Source: Opitutales bacterium
Lineage (GTDB): Bacteria > Verrucomicrobiota > Verrucomicrobiia > Opitutales > UBA2987
Direction of reading: 5' to 3'
DNA: 38,134 nucleotides
Assembly (NCBI GenBank): GCA_021772535.1
Contig: JAJFLV010000161.1
Location: forward strand, 1 to 38,134
The notes under the pieces were generated by a model, which saw only the letters and a list, made by a program, of their open reading frames with translations, did no database searches and was not told the origin of the DNA. Shown piece by piece: positions 16,513-26,600 of the stretch. The translations under genes were made by a program, and so were the position numbers. The number at the start of each line of letters is the position of its first letter. The stretch's first letter is position 1.

Positions 16513-17412
16513 ATGAGGTTGGGAGAATTCATTGCAGAACAATCGCCCATCTTGCTCGATGGCGCAATGGGCACAGAACTGGCGGCCGCCGGTTTCGAGA
16601 TGGGGGGACACAACTGCCTTACTCATCCCGATCAGGTCTTTGCCATTCACAAAAAATATTCAGAGGCCGGCTGCGACCTTCTCATCACTAACACCCTAAC
16701 CATGAATAGGATCTACATTAAAACGCATGGGTTGGATGTGGATGTGAAAGCGGTGAATCTGGCCGGCGCCGAACTGGCCGTGTCTGCGGCCCAGCCCGGG
16801 CAATTTGTTTTGGGAGACATCAGCTCGACCGGCCATATGCTCGAGCCCTATGGCGAATTTACGGAAAAACAGTTCTTCGACACCTTCAGGGAACAAGCCG
16901 AATACCTGAAGGTCGGCGGGGTGGATGGTTTTATCATTGAAACCATTTTTGATTTGCGCGAGGCCCTCTGTGCCGTCCGCGCTTGCCAGGACACTGGAAC
17001 CTTGCCCGTGATAGCTTCCCTCACATTCCAAACTGCCGAAAATGGTGGCCGCACCATGATGGGCAATTCCGCTCGTGAAATCGCGCTTACCCTGGCCGAT
17101 GCCGGCGTTTCAGCGGTTGGAGTCAATTGTGGGGAGATCAATCCGCATGAGACAACTCGCATTGTGGAATCGATGAGTGGAGCAGTCGATTTGCCCATTC
17201 TGGTGCAGCCAAATGCGGGACTCCCGAAACTGGTGGCCGGCCACACCACATTTTCCATGGCCCCCGGCGAATTTTTGCAAGTCATTGCTGCCTGTTTACA
17301 GGCTGGGGCAAATCTGGTGGGGGGATGCTGCGGAACTACACCGGAACACATCCAATATATCGCGGAGTTTTTAGGACATATGAAGGCCCATCCAACCAAG
17401 GCGCTCGTCTGA
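16513..17412 (+). CDS. Homocysteine S-methyltransferase-family protein (BHMT-like)
   Basis: This is a zinc-dependent methyltransferase-family protein related to betaine-homocysteine methyltransferase and the MetH N-terminal domain. The protein is 299 residues from ATG 16513 (MRLGEFIAEQ). It has the family opening LLDGAMGTEL, the zinc Cys in VGVNCGEIN, and the paired Cys in GGCCGTTPEHI. All three zinc ligands are present. The ORF frame opens upstream at a TTG (16435), but the extra 26 residues do not look like the family, so the later ATG is preferred. A small hairpin GACCA/TGGTC (16437-16452) lies in the leader. The methyl donor (betaine, S-methylmethionine or another) cannot be told. Converges with fabZ. 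Confidence 0.9.
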   Translation: MRLGEFIAEQSPILLDGAMGTELAAAGFEMGGHNCLTHPDQVFAIHKKYSEAGCDLLITNTLTMNRIYIKTHGLDVDVKAVNLAGAELAVSAAQPGQFVLGDISSTGHMLEPYGEFTEKQFFDTFREQAEYLKVGGVDGFIIETIFDLREALCAVRACQDTGTLPVIASLTFQTAENGGRTMMGNSAREIALTLADAGVSAVGVNCGEINPHETTRIVESMSGAVDLPILVQPNAGLPKLVAGHTTFSMAPGEFLQVIAACLQAGANLVGGCCGTTPEHIQYIAEFLGHMKAHPTKALV

Positions 17413-17468
17413 CGAAAACCTTGATTTTGCCCTTTCTGGGGGTATGACGATAGAGCGGTTGAAGCTTA

Positions 17469-17912
17469 TTATTGTTCTTGAATAAGGGCGAGGGCAAAAT
17501 CGATGGTTAGGGCCAATTTTCCGTCGTTTCTTCTAACGGTACCGCGCAGGAAATGAAATTTTCCGAGGGTTTCCTTGAAGCTGGCTTCGATTGTGAGGAT
17601 TTCACCGGGTTTAACCATGTTTTTAAACTTGGCTTCCTTGATTCGGGATAGAATGGGGGTTGCCCCTTGCTGCAGATCTCCATTGCGGCCCAGTTTTTCC
17701 ACCAAGTAGATGGCGCCGGTTTGAAAAACGGCCTCACAAAGAAGAACCCCGGGCATGATGGGATTGCCGGGATAATGGCCTTCAAAATGAGGCTCCTCCG
17801 CACGCACCCGACGTTTGGCAACGGCCTTTTCTTCCGTTATTTCTATGATCTCATCGACGAATAAAAATGGAGGGCGGTGGGGAATGATCTGGCAAACTTC
17901 GTTCATAAACAA
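17469..17912 (-). CDS. fabZ: 3-hydroxyacyl-ACP dehydratase FabZ-like
   Basis: FabZ dehydrates 3-hydroxyacyl-ACP in fatty-acid elongation. The 147-residue hot-dog protein has IIPHRPPFLFVDEI and the catalytic region HFEGHYPGNPIMPGVLLCEA, with the active-site His and Glu in place. Length and ends are typical. It is not next to lpxA/lpxD here. It follows, 107 bp downstream on the same strand, the CrtI-like oxidoreductase, so it may be a specialised paralogue rather than the main housekeeping copy (inference). Confidence 0.92.
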   Translation of the reverse strand: MFMNEVCQIIPHRPPFLFVDEIIEITEEKAVAKRRVRAEEPHFEGHYPGNPIMPGVLLCEAVFQTGAIYLVEKLGRNGDLQQGATPILSRIKEAKFKNMVKPGEILTIEASFKETLGKFHFLRGTVRRNDGKLALTIDFALALIQEQ

Positions 17913-18019
17913 ATTGAATCTGGAAGATTAACGGCTACCGTTAAGGCCGAACTGCCTATCGGTGATAAAAAAAGAAAGCAGCACAATTCGCTTGCTCTTA
18001 CTCTGACTCCGGCTCGGAT

Positions 18020-19507
18020 TCAGGCAATGGCCGGTTTGGGCTTTTCCTTCTGCGCTGTTTTTTTCTTAAATCCTTTTTGCACACCGAAGAGCATTGCGTC
18101 GATCTTGTTGGCAGTGATGACGCCATAATTGATGGCCCCCAGCCAACCGGACATAATGATGCCGACGGAACCGGCATGAAACAAGCCGAGAACCTGCTTG
18201 GAAAGGTCCATGGAAACTTTCAGCCCCTCAAATTTTGTCCCGAAGGAAGCTCCGCCCATATGCCGGGTATAGTATTGTATAGTGCGGGGAGTGGCCGCCT
18301 CAATATGATCAACTTTATCCCTGATGCCGGGAATGAGATTTTCCAGGGAAGAGAGAGTCTCTTCACACAACCTTTGCTTTTCACTGATATATTCTTCTTC
18401 CGAGAGATTTGACCAATCGTCCCACTTTCCGTTGAGGGAGGCGACAATTGCGATTCGAGGATCTTTCAGGTGTGGCCTCGTTTCCGGGTAATAAACGGAA
18501 AAAGTGCGACTGGAGGTATGAATGTCGGTCAATTCCCCTGAAGAAAATTTCTTGCTGTCGGAAGTAAATACAAGGTCCCCGATATTGGGAATTTCAGCTC
18601 CTTTCTTGAGGCCCATATAAACCTGGCAGGAACTGGTGTTGACCCGAACTTTCTCTGTTTCATCAACAAAGGAGGGATCGAAATTTTTTCTGCCGACCAA
18701 TTTCAGAACGGTACTCTTGATATTGGCATTGGAGAGGACGGCCTTGCTTCGGATAAGCCGACCATTGACTTGTACGCCCGTTATGCAGCGGCGCCCATCT
18801 TTTTCCTCCACAAGCACTTTTTCCACCAGCGCTCGTTTCCGCATATCGACGCCGTTTTTCTGTAATTCGGCCACCATTTTTTTGATCAGCACATCCGTTC
18901 CGCCCCGGAAAGTGAAGACTCCTTTGTTCATGAAGTTGCCGAATACAATGCCGAAAGTGATGGCCGGATCGTCGAGGGAAGAACCATTGGCATAGGCAAT
19001 CGGCTCCATCAGAAGGCGATGCACATCTCCCCGTCCGGGAAAAAATTCCTCGAACAATTCCCGCGTGGTCAGCGTGAAGTCGTCGTAGAAATTCATCGTT
19101 TTCAGACGGGCGAAAAAATCCTCCGCGCTATTTTTGGCAATTTTAAATTTTTCGATCAACAATCTGGTAAAATGCACCTTGTCGAAAGAGGTCCAGATGT
19201 TGAATTGCGGGTTGATAAAGCGTACGTGTTTGAGCTGCACGATGGAGTCGGCAATCTCCTTGGTCCAGTATTTGCGGCAGGACTTAATCATCCCGATGGG
19301 GAAGCCATGCAGGGAAATATCAAAGATATGCCCCCCCTTGCGCTTGAACCATGTGGCTAGTCCGCCGTATTGGTAATGGTGCTCCAGCAATAGAACGGTA
19401 TGCCCGTTTTTAGCCAGGTAGTTCGCGCCGGTCAACCCGGCCAGCCCGCTGCCGATGACGATGACGTCATAATAATCGGAAACTCCTTCCAGCCAATCCT
19501 TTGCCAT
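18020..19507 (-). CDS. FAD-dependent oxidoreductase, CrtI/retinol-saturase-like
   Basis: This is a flavoprotein of the phytoene-desaturase/retinol-saturase superfamily that oxidises or reduces polyene or isoprenoid-like substrates. The 495-residue protein has the N-terminal dinucleotide-binding motif [20 protein letters not shown] with the following [13 protein letters not shown] family-like middle segment reads [14 protein letters not shown]. The C-terminal FAD-contact region is [23 protein letters not shown], ending in a Lys-rich tail. Length matches CrtI-type enzymes. No phytoene synthase or other carotenoid gene is visible, so the actual substrate is open. It is likely cotranscribed with fabZ and divergent from dgt. 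Confidence 0.9.
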   Translation of the reverse strand: MAKDWLEGVSDYYDVIVIGSGLAGLTGANYLAKNGHTVLLLEHHYQYGGLATWFKRKGGHIFDISLHGFPIGMIKSCRKYWTKEIADSIVQLKHVRFINPQFNIWTSFDKVHFTRLLIEKFKIAKNSAEDFFARLKTMNFYDDFTLTTRELFEEFFPGRGDVHRLLMEPIAYANGSSLDDPAITFGIVFGNFMNKGVFTFRGGTDVLIKKMVAELQKNGVDMRKRALVEKVLVEEKDGRRCITGVQVNGRLIRSKAVLSNANIKSTVLKLVGRKNFDPSFVDETEKVRVNTSSCQVYMGLKKGAEIPNIGDLVFTSDSKKFSSGELTDIHTSSRTFSVYYPETRPHLKDPRIAIVASLNGKWDDWSNLSEEEYISEKQRLCEETLSSLENLIPGIRDKVDHIEAATPRTIQYYTRHMGGASFGTKFEGLKVSMDLSKQVLGLFHAGSVGIIMSGWLGAINYGVITANKIDAMLFGVQKGFKKKTAQKEKPKPAIA

Positions 19508-19722
19508 ATTCTGTTCCGGCCTATTTTGTATATCTGGTCTCAGTTAGTAGTTATTATCGATCACATTAGCATCATTACTTGAATTTATTCAACTCAAAAC
19601 TACTGAACCCTTACCGAATCCTGAAGACGCGATCGAATTTCGATTGATAGGGCTTCTCTCCCCGTAATAGTTTGCGCAATGGAACCACATTCCTACAAAT
19701 CATCTATTTGCTGACATTATCC

Positions 19723-21021
19723 ATGAGGGCAAATAATTTCTACAACTCATTCGACTGCGAAACTTACCTTGAAGCCCGTCCGGAGGATGAAATCCGGACA
19801 CCCTTTCAGGTGGATCGCGACCGAGTCACTTTCACGGAAGCATTTCGACGTCTTCAGTCGAAGACCCAGGTTTTCCAATCCGGCGAATACGATTTCTACC
19901 GAACGCGGCTGACCCACTCCATCGAGGTCGCCCGTATTGGCCGAGCAATTTGCGAATATCTGCGGGAAACGAGCGAATTTCTGAACGATGATTATTTTAT
20001 CGATTCGGAGTTGGCGGAGGCTTTGGGCTTGGCTCACGATATCGGCCACCCGCCCTTCGGTCACATCGGGGAACGCAAACTCAATGACCTGATGCGTCAT
20101 TTCGGCGGTTTTGAGGGCAACGCCCAGAGTCTTCGCATCGTCACCGAACTAATTTACGAGAGACCGGACAAGCCACGGGGAATGTCCCCTACCCGAGCCT
20201 TCATGGATGGTATTCTCAAATACAAAAAACTGCAGCGGGAACTTATCGTCAAAAATGAAGAAGGAGAATCTCTTTATCCGGAAAACCACTTTCTTTACGA
20301 TGACCAGGAAAAATGCCGGGAATTTGTATTCGGCGGATCGATCCCTCCAGAGAGCTTGCTGAACGGCGATGGCCTCAACAGGTTCAAAAGCATTGAATGC
20401 CAGATTGTGGATTGGGCGGACGATGCAGCCTATTCCCTGCACGATATTCTGGACGGCATAAAGGCCGGTTTCATCGGGATCGGGCAGCTTAAAAATTGGG
20501 CCGATGGGCAGGCACTGACCCGCCAGCAATCGGATTGTATGAAGGAGCTGTCGGAACTAATCCAAAGTAACAGTATCGAGGCTGTTTTTAGCAACAAAAT
20601 CGGCAATTTCATAAAAGCCTGCCAATTGCGCAAAACGGAAAATTTCATGACTTCAAGAACCAACCGCTATCGGTTCGAACTGAAGGTGGCCCCGGAGATA
20701 CGCGAAGAGTGTGAACTTTACAAAACGATTGCCTGCGATTTGATTTTTCAATCCCCGCAAATTCAGAAAATCGAGTTTCGGGGCGGATTTTTTCTGCAAC
20801 GTCTGTTCGATGCCTATCGCGATAACTACATCGATGACTCCAGCCGAAACCTGAAAATTTTACCACTCCTGGTTTCCCGATGGATCGACCTGGAGGAATC
20901 GAAAACAGGGAAAATGCGCCGTATCTGCGACTATTTGGCCGCCATGACCGACGGAAACGCCATGCGGGCCTACAAACGCCTGTTCGATCCCGATTTCGGC
21001 ACCATCATCGAATTGCCCTGA
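19723..21021 (+). CDS. dgt: dGTPase-family dNTP triphosphohydrolase
   Basis: This HD-domain enzyme hydrolyses dGTP (or other dNTPs) to nucleoside and triphosphate. It is about 432 residues from ATG 19723. The family start FRRLQSKTQVF and RTRLTHSIEVARIGRAI are present. So are the HD signature LAHDIGHPPFGHIGE and the later metal/substrate Asp region VDWADDAAYSLHDILDGI. The ORF track opens at a TTG (19672) that adds 17 unconserved residues; MRANNFYNSFD is the better start. A palindrome ATCGAA-T-TTCGAT (19632-19644) lies in the promoter region shared with the divergent oxidoreductase. Confidence 0.94.
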   Translation: MRANNFYNSFDCETYLEARPEDEIRTPFQVDRDRVTFTEAFRRLQSKTQVFQSGEYDFYRTRLTHSIEVARIGRAICEYLRETSEFLNDDYFIDSELAEALGLAHDIGHPPFGHIGERKLNDLMRHFGGFEGNAQSLRIVTELIYERPDKPRGMSPTRAFMDGILKYKKLQRELIVKNEEGESLYPENHFLYDDQEKCREFVFGGSIPPESLLNGDGLNRFKSIECQIVDWADDAAYSLHDILDGIKAGFIGIGQLKNWADGQALTRQQSDCMKELSELIQSNSIEAVFSNKIGNFIKACQLRKTENFMTSRTNRYRFELKVAPEIREECELYKTIACDLIFQSPQIQKIEFRGGFFLQRLFDAYRDNYIDDSSRNLKILPLLVSRWIDLEESKTGKMRRICDYLAAMTDGNAMRAYKRLFDPDFGTIIELP

Positions 21022-21031
21022 AACTTTGGCA

Positions 21032-22276
21032 TCAGCCCAACCCGCCGAAACGGTAAAGCAGGTAAAAGAGACCGAAGAAAACAAAGAAAGCGATTCCCAG
21101 CCAACTGAGACACCGCAAAAATACACCCGGCTGGTTCGCTGCCGGAACATGACTGGAGGTGATCAGGCGGTAGTTGAGCCAGGCGAATACCGGACCGGCC
21201 AGAAATCCGATCGTGATGGCCACGTCGATCAGTCTTTTCAGTCCATCTCCCCAAAAGTGAAGGATAATCAGCTCGATCAGGCAGCCAACCAGCAAAATGG
21301 ACCAACGGAGCTTTCGCTCTTTCACATTCCATTTTGTAAAAGCCAGCTTGGTTCCCATACTGAGAGCCCGGGGATTGGCATCAATGACCGTTAAAGTGGT
21401 CGAAAACATGGTGGCAAAGGCCGCCAGTGCAACCAGCGGCCCGGCCCATCCGCCGAGGAACTTTTGATAAATGAGAACCAATTGGGCAGCAAATTCGACA
21501 CCGTTTTCGGCGAATTTTTCACCCGTCCCATGCATGGCAAACGCTCCCAGGGTCAAAAATATCAGGGCCATGACCAGGCTGATCGAGTAACCGGCGTTAA
21601 AATCAAACCGTGCCTCCTCCATGGTCGTTTTTCGCCCTTTTGCTTCATCGCGGGCATTGACCCAAAGGGATTGGTAAACGGATATCTCGATCGGCGCCGG
21701 CATCCAACCCATGAGGGCCAAAAGAAATCCTATATTGGCAATGGTCCAGGGTGAAGGACCGGAAAACCCCGGAGGCGCCGCTGGCCCCCGGAATAAAGCC
21801 ATGACACAAGCGCTGATCGTCGCCAAAGCCAGAACCGCCATGATTCCCTTCATCGAAACGTCCAGCCATTTATAGTCCCCGATCAATAAAATCGTGATAC
21901 AGGCAGCCATGAGGAGAGCGCTCCAGACCGTATGATGAAGTCCCAGTGAAAGCACGTTTTCAGCCAGCGCCGCCGTCATCCCGGTAACCGCTGCCACCCC
22001 GGCCAGAGCGGCGATCAATTGCATTATGAGAAAGGCCACCAAATAACCGGTCCCCATTCGCTTATATCCGTGCAGCAACGTCTCCCCTTTGACCGCGGCG
22101 TAGCGATGGCCGTATTCGAAAAACGGGTATTTGAGAACATTGATGAGCAGGATAACCCCTACCAGTTGAAAACCGAAGTTGGCCCCAGCCCGCGTTGATT
22201 GGACGAGATGCGACACCCCAATGGCAATCCCTGCCATCAATAGACCCGGCCCGATGGCCTTCCAGCGATTTAACAT
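21032..22276 (-). CDS. Nramp-related membrane transporter (atypical metal-site motifs)
   Basis: This is a multi-pass inner-membrane protein of about 414 residues with some 11 hydrophobic segments, resembling Nramp divalent-metal transporters. Its start IGPGLLMAGIAIGVSHLVQS aligns with the Nramp TM1 pattern GPGFLxSxxYxDPGN, but the metal-binding DPGN reads GVSH. The TM6 region reads MGWMPAPIEISVYQSLW where Nramp has a metal-binding MPH-type motif. So it belongs to an Nramp-like branch that may carry another substrate. Start chosen at ATG 22276 (MLNRWKAIGPG), which has GGAAAGGCGG upstream, rather than ORF start 22327. Converges with dgt with a 10-bp gap. Confidence 0.82.
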   Translation of the reverse strand: MLNRWKAIGPGLLMAGIAIGVSHLVQSTRAGANFGFQLVGVILLINVLKYPFFEYGHRYAAVKGETLLHGYKRMGTGYLVAFLIMQLIAALAGVAAVTGMTAALAENVLSLGLHHTVWSALLMAACITILLIGDYKWLDVSMKGIMAVLALATISACVMALFRGPAAPPGFSGPSPWTIANIGFLLALMGWMPAPIEISVYQSLWVNARDEAKGRKTTMEEARFDFNAGYSISLVMALIFLTLGAFAMHGTGEKFAENGVEFAAQLVLIYQKFLGGWAGPLVALAAFATMFSTTLTVIDANPRALSMGTKLAFTKWNVKERKLRWSILLVGCLIELIILHFWGDGLKRLIDVAITIGFLAGPVFAWLNYRLITSSHVPAANQPGVFLRCLSWLGIAFFVFFGLFYLLYRFGGLG

Positions 22277-22408
22277 GGGGCCGCCTTTCCGGATCTCATT
22301 CTTTCCATGTTTGCCAGCTTCAGGCAAAGGTGCATTTTTGTAAAACCCTATCCTATCGATTTGAAATATTCAGCTGCTTGAATCCTCTTTATTTATTCAG
22401 ATCAAGTA

Positions 22409-23440
22409 ATGACAATGAATGCTCTCGAAATATTAAGGAATCACCCGGAGGTCGTGCTTCTCGACAGGCTCGACAAAAAGGAACTAGCCGCCTATTTGCG
22501 CAATCGGGGACTGCTGGAAACTGGTGAATCGATAACCGGCAGGGAGAAACCCGGCGAAGGAAATATGAATTTCACCCTGCGGGTTAAAGCCAGCGGCGGT
22601 AGTTTCATCCTCAAACAATCGCGCCCCTGGGTGGAAAAGTATCCGCAAATCCTGGCGCCCTGGGATCGGGCTATACGCGAAGCCCGGTTTTTCGAACTGG
22701 TTTCAAAACACCCGGATATTTCTGGCGGGATGCCGCGCCTGCTCGATCTCGATCCGGTATCGCGAATATTGGCCATCGAGGATCTGGGTGAATCGAGTGA
22801 TTTCACGCATCTTTACAATCCAGAAAACCAATTTTCCGAGGAGGATCTGTCGGCCCTCTGCCAATGGCTAAGCGCCCTGCACCAAATAAAATTCGACCGG
22901 CAATCCCAATCCAGCTTGGTCAACAGGGACATGCGGCAGCTCAATCACGAACACATCTTCGACTTTCCCTTGAACAAGGATAACGGACTCGATTTGGACG
23001 CCATCACCCCCGGTCTGAAAGAAGAAGCCGCCAAATTGATTGAAGACCGGAAATTCGTTTTGGCCGTGAGGAAGATTGGAGAACTCTACCTCAAAGACGG
23101 TAAAACCCTATTACACGGTGATTATTTTCCGGGAAGCTGGCTCAACACCGCAAACGGTGTTCGCGTCATCGATCCGGAGTTCGGTTTTTTTGGGCCTGCC
23201 GAATTCGATGCCGGGGTTATGCTGGGGCATTTATTTTTGAGTGAACAGCAATCCTCTGTCATTTCGAGTTTCAGCAGATTTTACCGGCCTCCGGACGGAT
23301 TCGATTCCCAACTCATGCAGGCCTTTGCCGGGGTAGAAATCATGCGCCGCCTCATTGGAGTGGCCCAACTCCCCCTCCCCTACGGATTGGAAAAGAAAGC
23401 CAGTCTTCTGGCGAAGGCCAAATCCCTGGTCCTGGGTTGA
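22409..23440 (+). CDS. Phosphotransferase, methylthioribose-kinase-like (APH superfamily)
   Basis: This is a protein-kinase-fold small-molecule kinase. The 343-residue protein has a nucleotide-binding N-lobe (GEGNMNFTLRVKASGGSFILKQ with the expected Lys). Its catalytic loop LLHGDYFPGSWL and metal site VIDPEFGFFGPAEFD resemble S-methyl-5-thioribose kinase. MtnK would phosphorylate methylthioribose in methionine salvage, but no other salvage genes are here, so related sugar or choline kinases are possible. It is divergent from the Nramp-like gene and 215 bp before the FecR-TPR-barrel gene. Confidence 0.82.
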   Translation: MTMNALEILRNHPEVVLLDRLDKKELAAYLRNRGLLETGESITGREKPGEGNMNFTLRVKASGGSFILKQSRPWVEKYPQILAPWDRAIREARFFELVSKHPDISGGMPRLLDLDPVSRILAIEDLGESSDFTHLYNPENQFSEEDLSALCQWLSALHQIKFDRQSQSSLVNRDMRQLNHEHIFDFPLNKDNGLDLDAITPGLKEEAAKLIEDRKFVLAVRKIGELYLKDGKTLLHGDYFPGSWLNTANGVRVIDPEFGFFGPAEFDAGVMLGHLFLSEQQSSVISSFSRFYRPPDGFDSQLMQAFAGVEIMRRLIGVAQLPLPYGLEKKASLLAKAKSLVLG

Positions 23441-23548
23441 TACACTAATTTTTCGTTATTTCCGATTTCAGGGATGCCGTAAAGTATCGACAAAACCGTC
23501 TCATTTCCTATACTGGAACCCAAAAATTCAGGTCTCCGTGAAGGAGAT

Positions 23549-23608
23549 ATGGAATTTATTCATGTGAGGATAGCTGGACCAGTTTTCGGTAAAAAATGGA
23601 GGCTTTGA
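23549..23608 (+). CDS. Possible 19-residue leader peptide upstream of the FecR-TPR gene
   Basis: ATG at 23549 follows a strong AAGGAG (23541-23546), the best ribosome-binding-like sequence in this region, and reads 19 codons (MEFIHVRIAGPVFGKKWRL) to a TGA at 23606. It ends 47 bp before the preferred start of the large gene. It is too short for the ORF track and has no homolog I recognise. It could be a leader ORF or chance. Confidence 0.22.
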   Translation: MEFIHVRIAGPVFGKKWRL

Positions 23609-23655
23609 CCCATTATATGGGGTTGTTTGAAAGAATAATGGTTATTTGGGAAAAT

Positions 23656-26600
23656 ATGAATTCCGGGAAACCGATCTTCGGCCTGGCTATAAGTATTATT
23701 CTTTTATTGGCCCCTGTTTTATCGGCTCAGGGAGCAAAGGTTCCCAAAAATTCCGACAGCGTGTTGCTGACGGTGGAAAACAAAGTGCAGGTGGCCATTG
23801 GCAAAGGTCCCTGGCTGACCGGAAAGGCTGGACAGCCGCTTAATTTCGGGAACCGCGTACGAACGGGGGAATACAGCCGGGCAACAGTCAAGCTTTCCAA
23901 CGGCAGCATCCTGCGGATCGATGAATTAACCACAATCCGCTTGAAGCCTCCCGTCGGTCCGCAAAAAAAACCGGAGGCGGAATTGGAAAAGGGGGAGCTT
24001 TATTTTTTCGGCAGATCGAAGGAGGATGAGCTGCAATTCGTCACCCCCACGGCCAATGGAGCGATCAGGGGCACCGAATTTTCCCTCAACGTGGCGGAAA
24101 ATGGAACCACTGTGCTTACCCTGATCGATGGCGTTGTGCGCCTCTTCAATCCTTTGGGCGCGATCGACCTGCAAAGCGGAGAACAGGGAACGGCCGCTCC
24201 CGGCGCCCCACCCCGTAAAACCGCCGTTATTGATGCCATCAACATCATTCAGTGGTGCCTCTATTATCCGGGTATAATCGATCCGGAAGAACTGAATTGG
24301 AGCGCGGTCGAAAAAAATGCCCACGCATCGTCGATTGAAGCTTACGAAAGAGGAAATCTACTGGAAGCCCTCAGTCTATTTGTTGTGCCCAAAGACCGTA
24401 CCCTTAACTCGGCTGAGAATATCTATTTCGCGGGTTTACTGCTGGCTACCGGGCAGGTTGAGGATTCGGCCAAGCTGTTATCTTCTTTTAGATCTGGGCA
24501 ACCATTGGCGTTGGCCTTGACTGAAACAGTGGCAGCCGTGAAAGGACAGGCAATAGATGCTTCCCGGGCTCCTCAAGGGCCTTCCCAATTACTCGCCCGC
24601 TCGTATTATTTGCAATCCCGCAGTGACCTCGAGGGGGCTTTGCAAATGGCCCGCAGGGCGGTGGAAATTTCCCCGCAGTTCGGTTTCGGCTGGGCGCGGG
24701 TGGCGGAACTGGAGTTTGGATTCGGCAGAAGCCGCGCGGTCAGAAGCGCCCTCGAAAAGGCCCGTCAATTCTCACCCAACAACCCCCAGATGGCAGCCCT
24801 GGAGGGATTTATTTTAGCCGCTGAGAACAAGTTGAAAGAGGCGTCTGAAAAATTTGAGGAAGCCATCGCCCTGGACGGCGCTCTGGGGAATGCATGGCTG
24901 GGTCTTGGGCTAACCAACATAGCGCTCAACAATGTGGCAGAAGGCCGGCAGCATTTGCAAAACGCCGCTGCCCTGGAACCCAACCGCTCCTTATTGCGCA
25001 GTTATCTGGGCAAGGGATTTTCAATCCAATCGAGCTTTGAACTGGCGGAAAATGAACTTCGACTGGCACGGATAATCGATCCCGCCGATCCCACTCCGGA
25101 TCTTTATGGGGCTCTTCTCAACCGGGCTCAAAACCGCTTCAACGAAGCCGTTCATGAACTGGAGCGGTCCCTCGAACTGAACGACAACCGCCGGCTCTAC
25201 CGGTCCCGGTTCCTGCTCGACCAGGACCGGGCGGTGCGCGGGGCCAACCTGGCGGAAATCTTGCAACGGGCCGGTTTGAAAGAACTGGCCGTAAGCGAGG
25301 CGGGAAACGCGGTGACCTCGGACTATGGCAATTTTTCTGCCCACCGCTTCTTGTCCAATGCCTATAACGAGTTGCGGGATCCATCGCGCATCAATCTGCG
25401 GTTCGAGGTAGCCTGGGCGAACGAACTTTTTCTGGCCAATATCCTCTCGCCAGTCGGGGCGGGCAACCTTTCCCCCGCCATCACCCAGCAGGAATACTCC
25501 CGATTGTTCACCCGGAGACGGCCTGAATTGAGCCTAAGCGGCTCTTATAGAAGCGATGGTCGACAGGAGTACCTGCTTTCAAGTTCAATCCCTTTAGGCA
25601 AAACGGCGCTCTACCTGGACGCCGAGCAAACCGAGTTCGACGAATTCTTTTTCAACGACGACCTGAAGCGCACCGTGGTTTATGGAAGCCTAAAGCACCA
25701 GATCAATGACCGGGATTCGCTTTACGCTCTTTTGATTTACAAAGACTCGGAAAACGGGGATGTCTTTTTACGGTACCAGGCCGATACTTCGATTGAGGAA
25801 AGCCCGTTCGGACGCGACCCGGATTTTCGCTTTCGCGAACGCCAGGAGCCTCTGGCCTTTCTCGCTTTTCACCGGGAGTGGTCGCCGGGAGTCCACACCA
25901 TCCTGATGGGCGCACGACTGGATAATGAGCAAAGTCTTTCCGATAAAAACAGGGCGACGCTCTTTTTTCGCTCCATCGACGGCGTACCCTCTCAGCAAGC
26001 CACTCCCGCGCTGGATTGGACTTTCGAATCGGATCTGGTCATTTACTCGGGAGAAATTCAGCAAATTTACACCTTGGGAAAATCCAGTTTCATCGTTGGT
26101 GGCAGGATTCAAGAAGGCGATGTTGAAAATACTTCAAGGTTAGGAACGCCAAGCCCACTATTCTCCGATCTTCTTGAACAGCGGTTATCCGAGGATTTTT
26201 CCCGGCAAACGGTTTATGGTTATATCAATCATTCAGGGTTGATTCCAGGGCAAAATATTAACATCACCCTCGGGCTGACCTATGACCGAGTGGAGTTTCC
26301 TCCTTCCCTGGGAGAAGCGCCATTGATTGCCGGTCGTAAAACGAGCGACCAGGTAGGACCAAAGGCGGGCCTCTCCTGGAGCCCAATTCCCGGATGGACC
26401 TTGCGGGCCGCTTACAGTCGGACCCAAACCGGGTTTTCCCTCGATGAGCCGGTCCGACTGGAGCCCAACCAGGTATCGGGGTTCATCCAGGCGTTCCGCT
26501 CGGTTATTCCGGAGAACCTGACCGGCACGATCCCAGCGGCCAAAATCGAAACCGCCAATTTCTCAGTGGACGGAAAACTGGGGCCAGATACGTACTTCGG

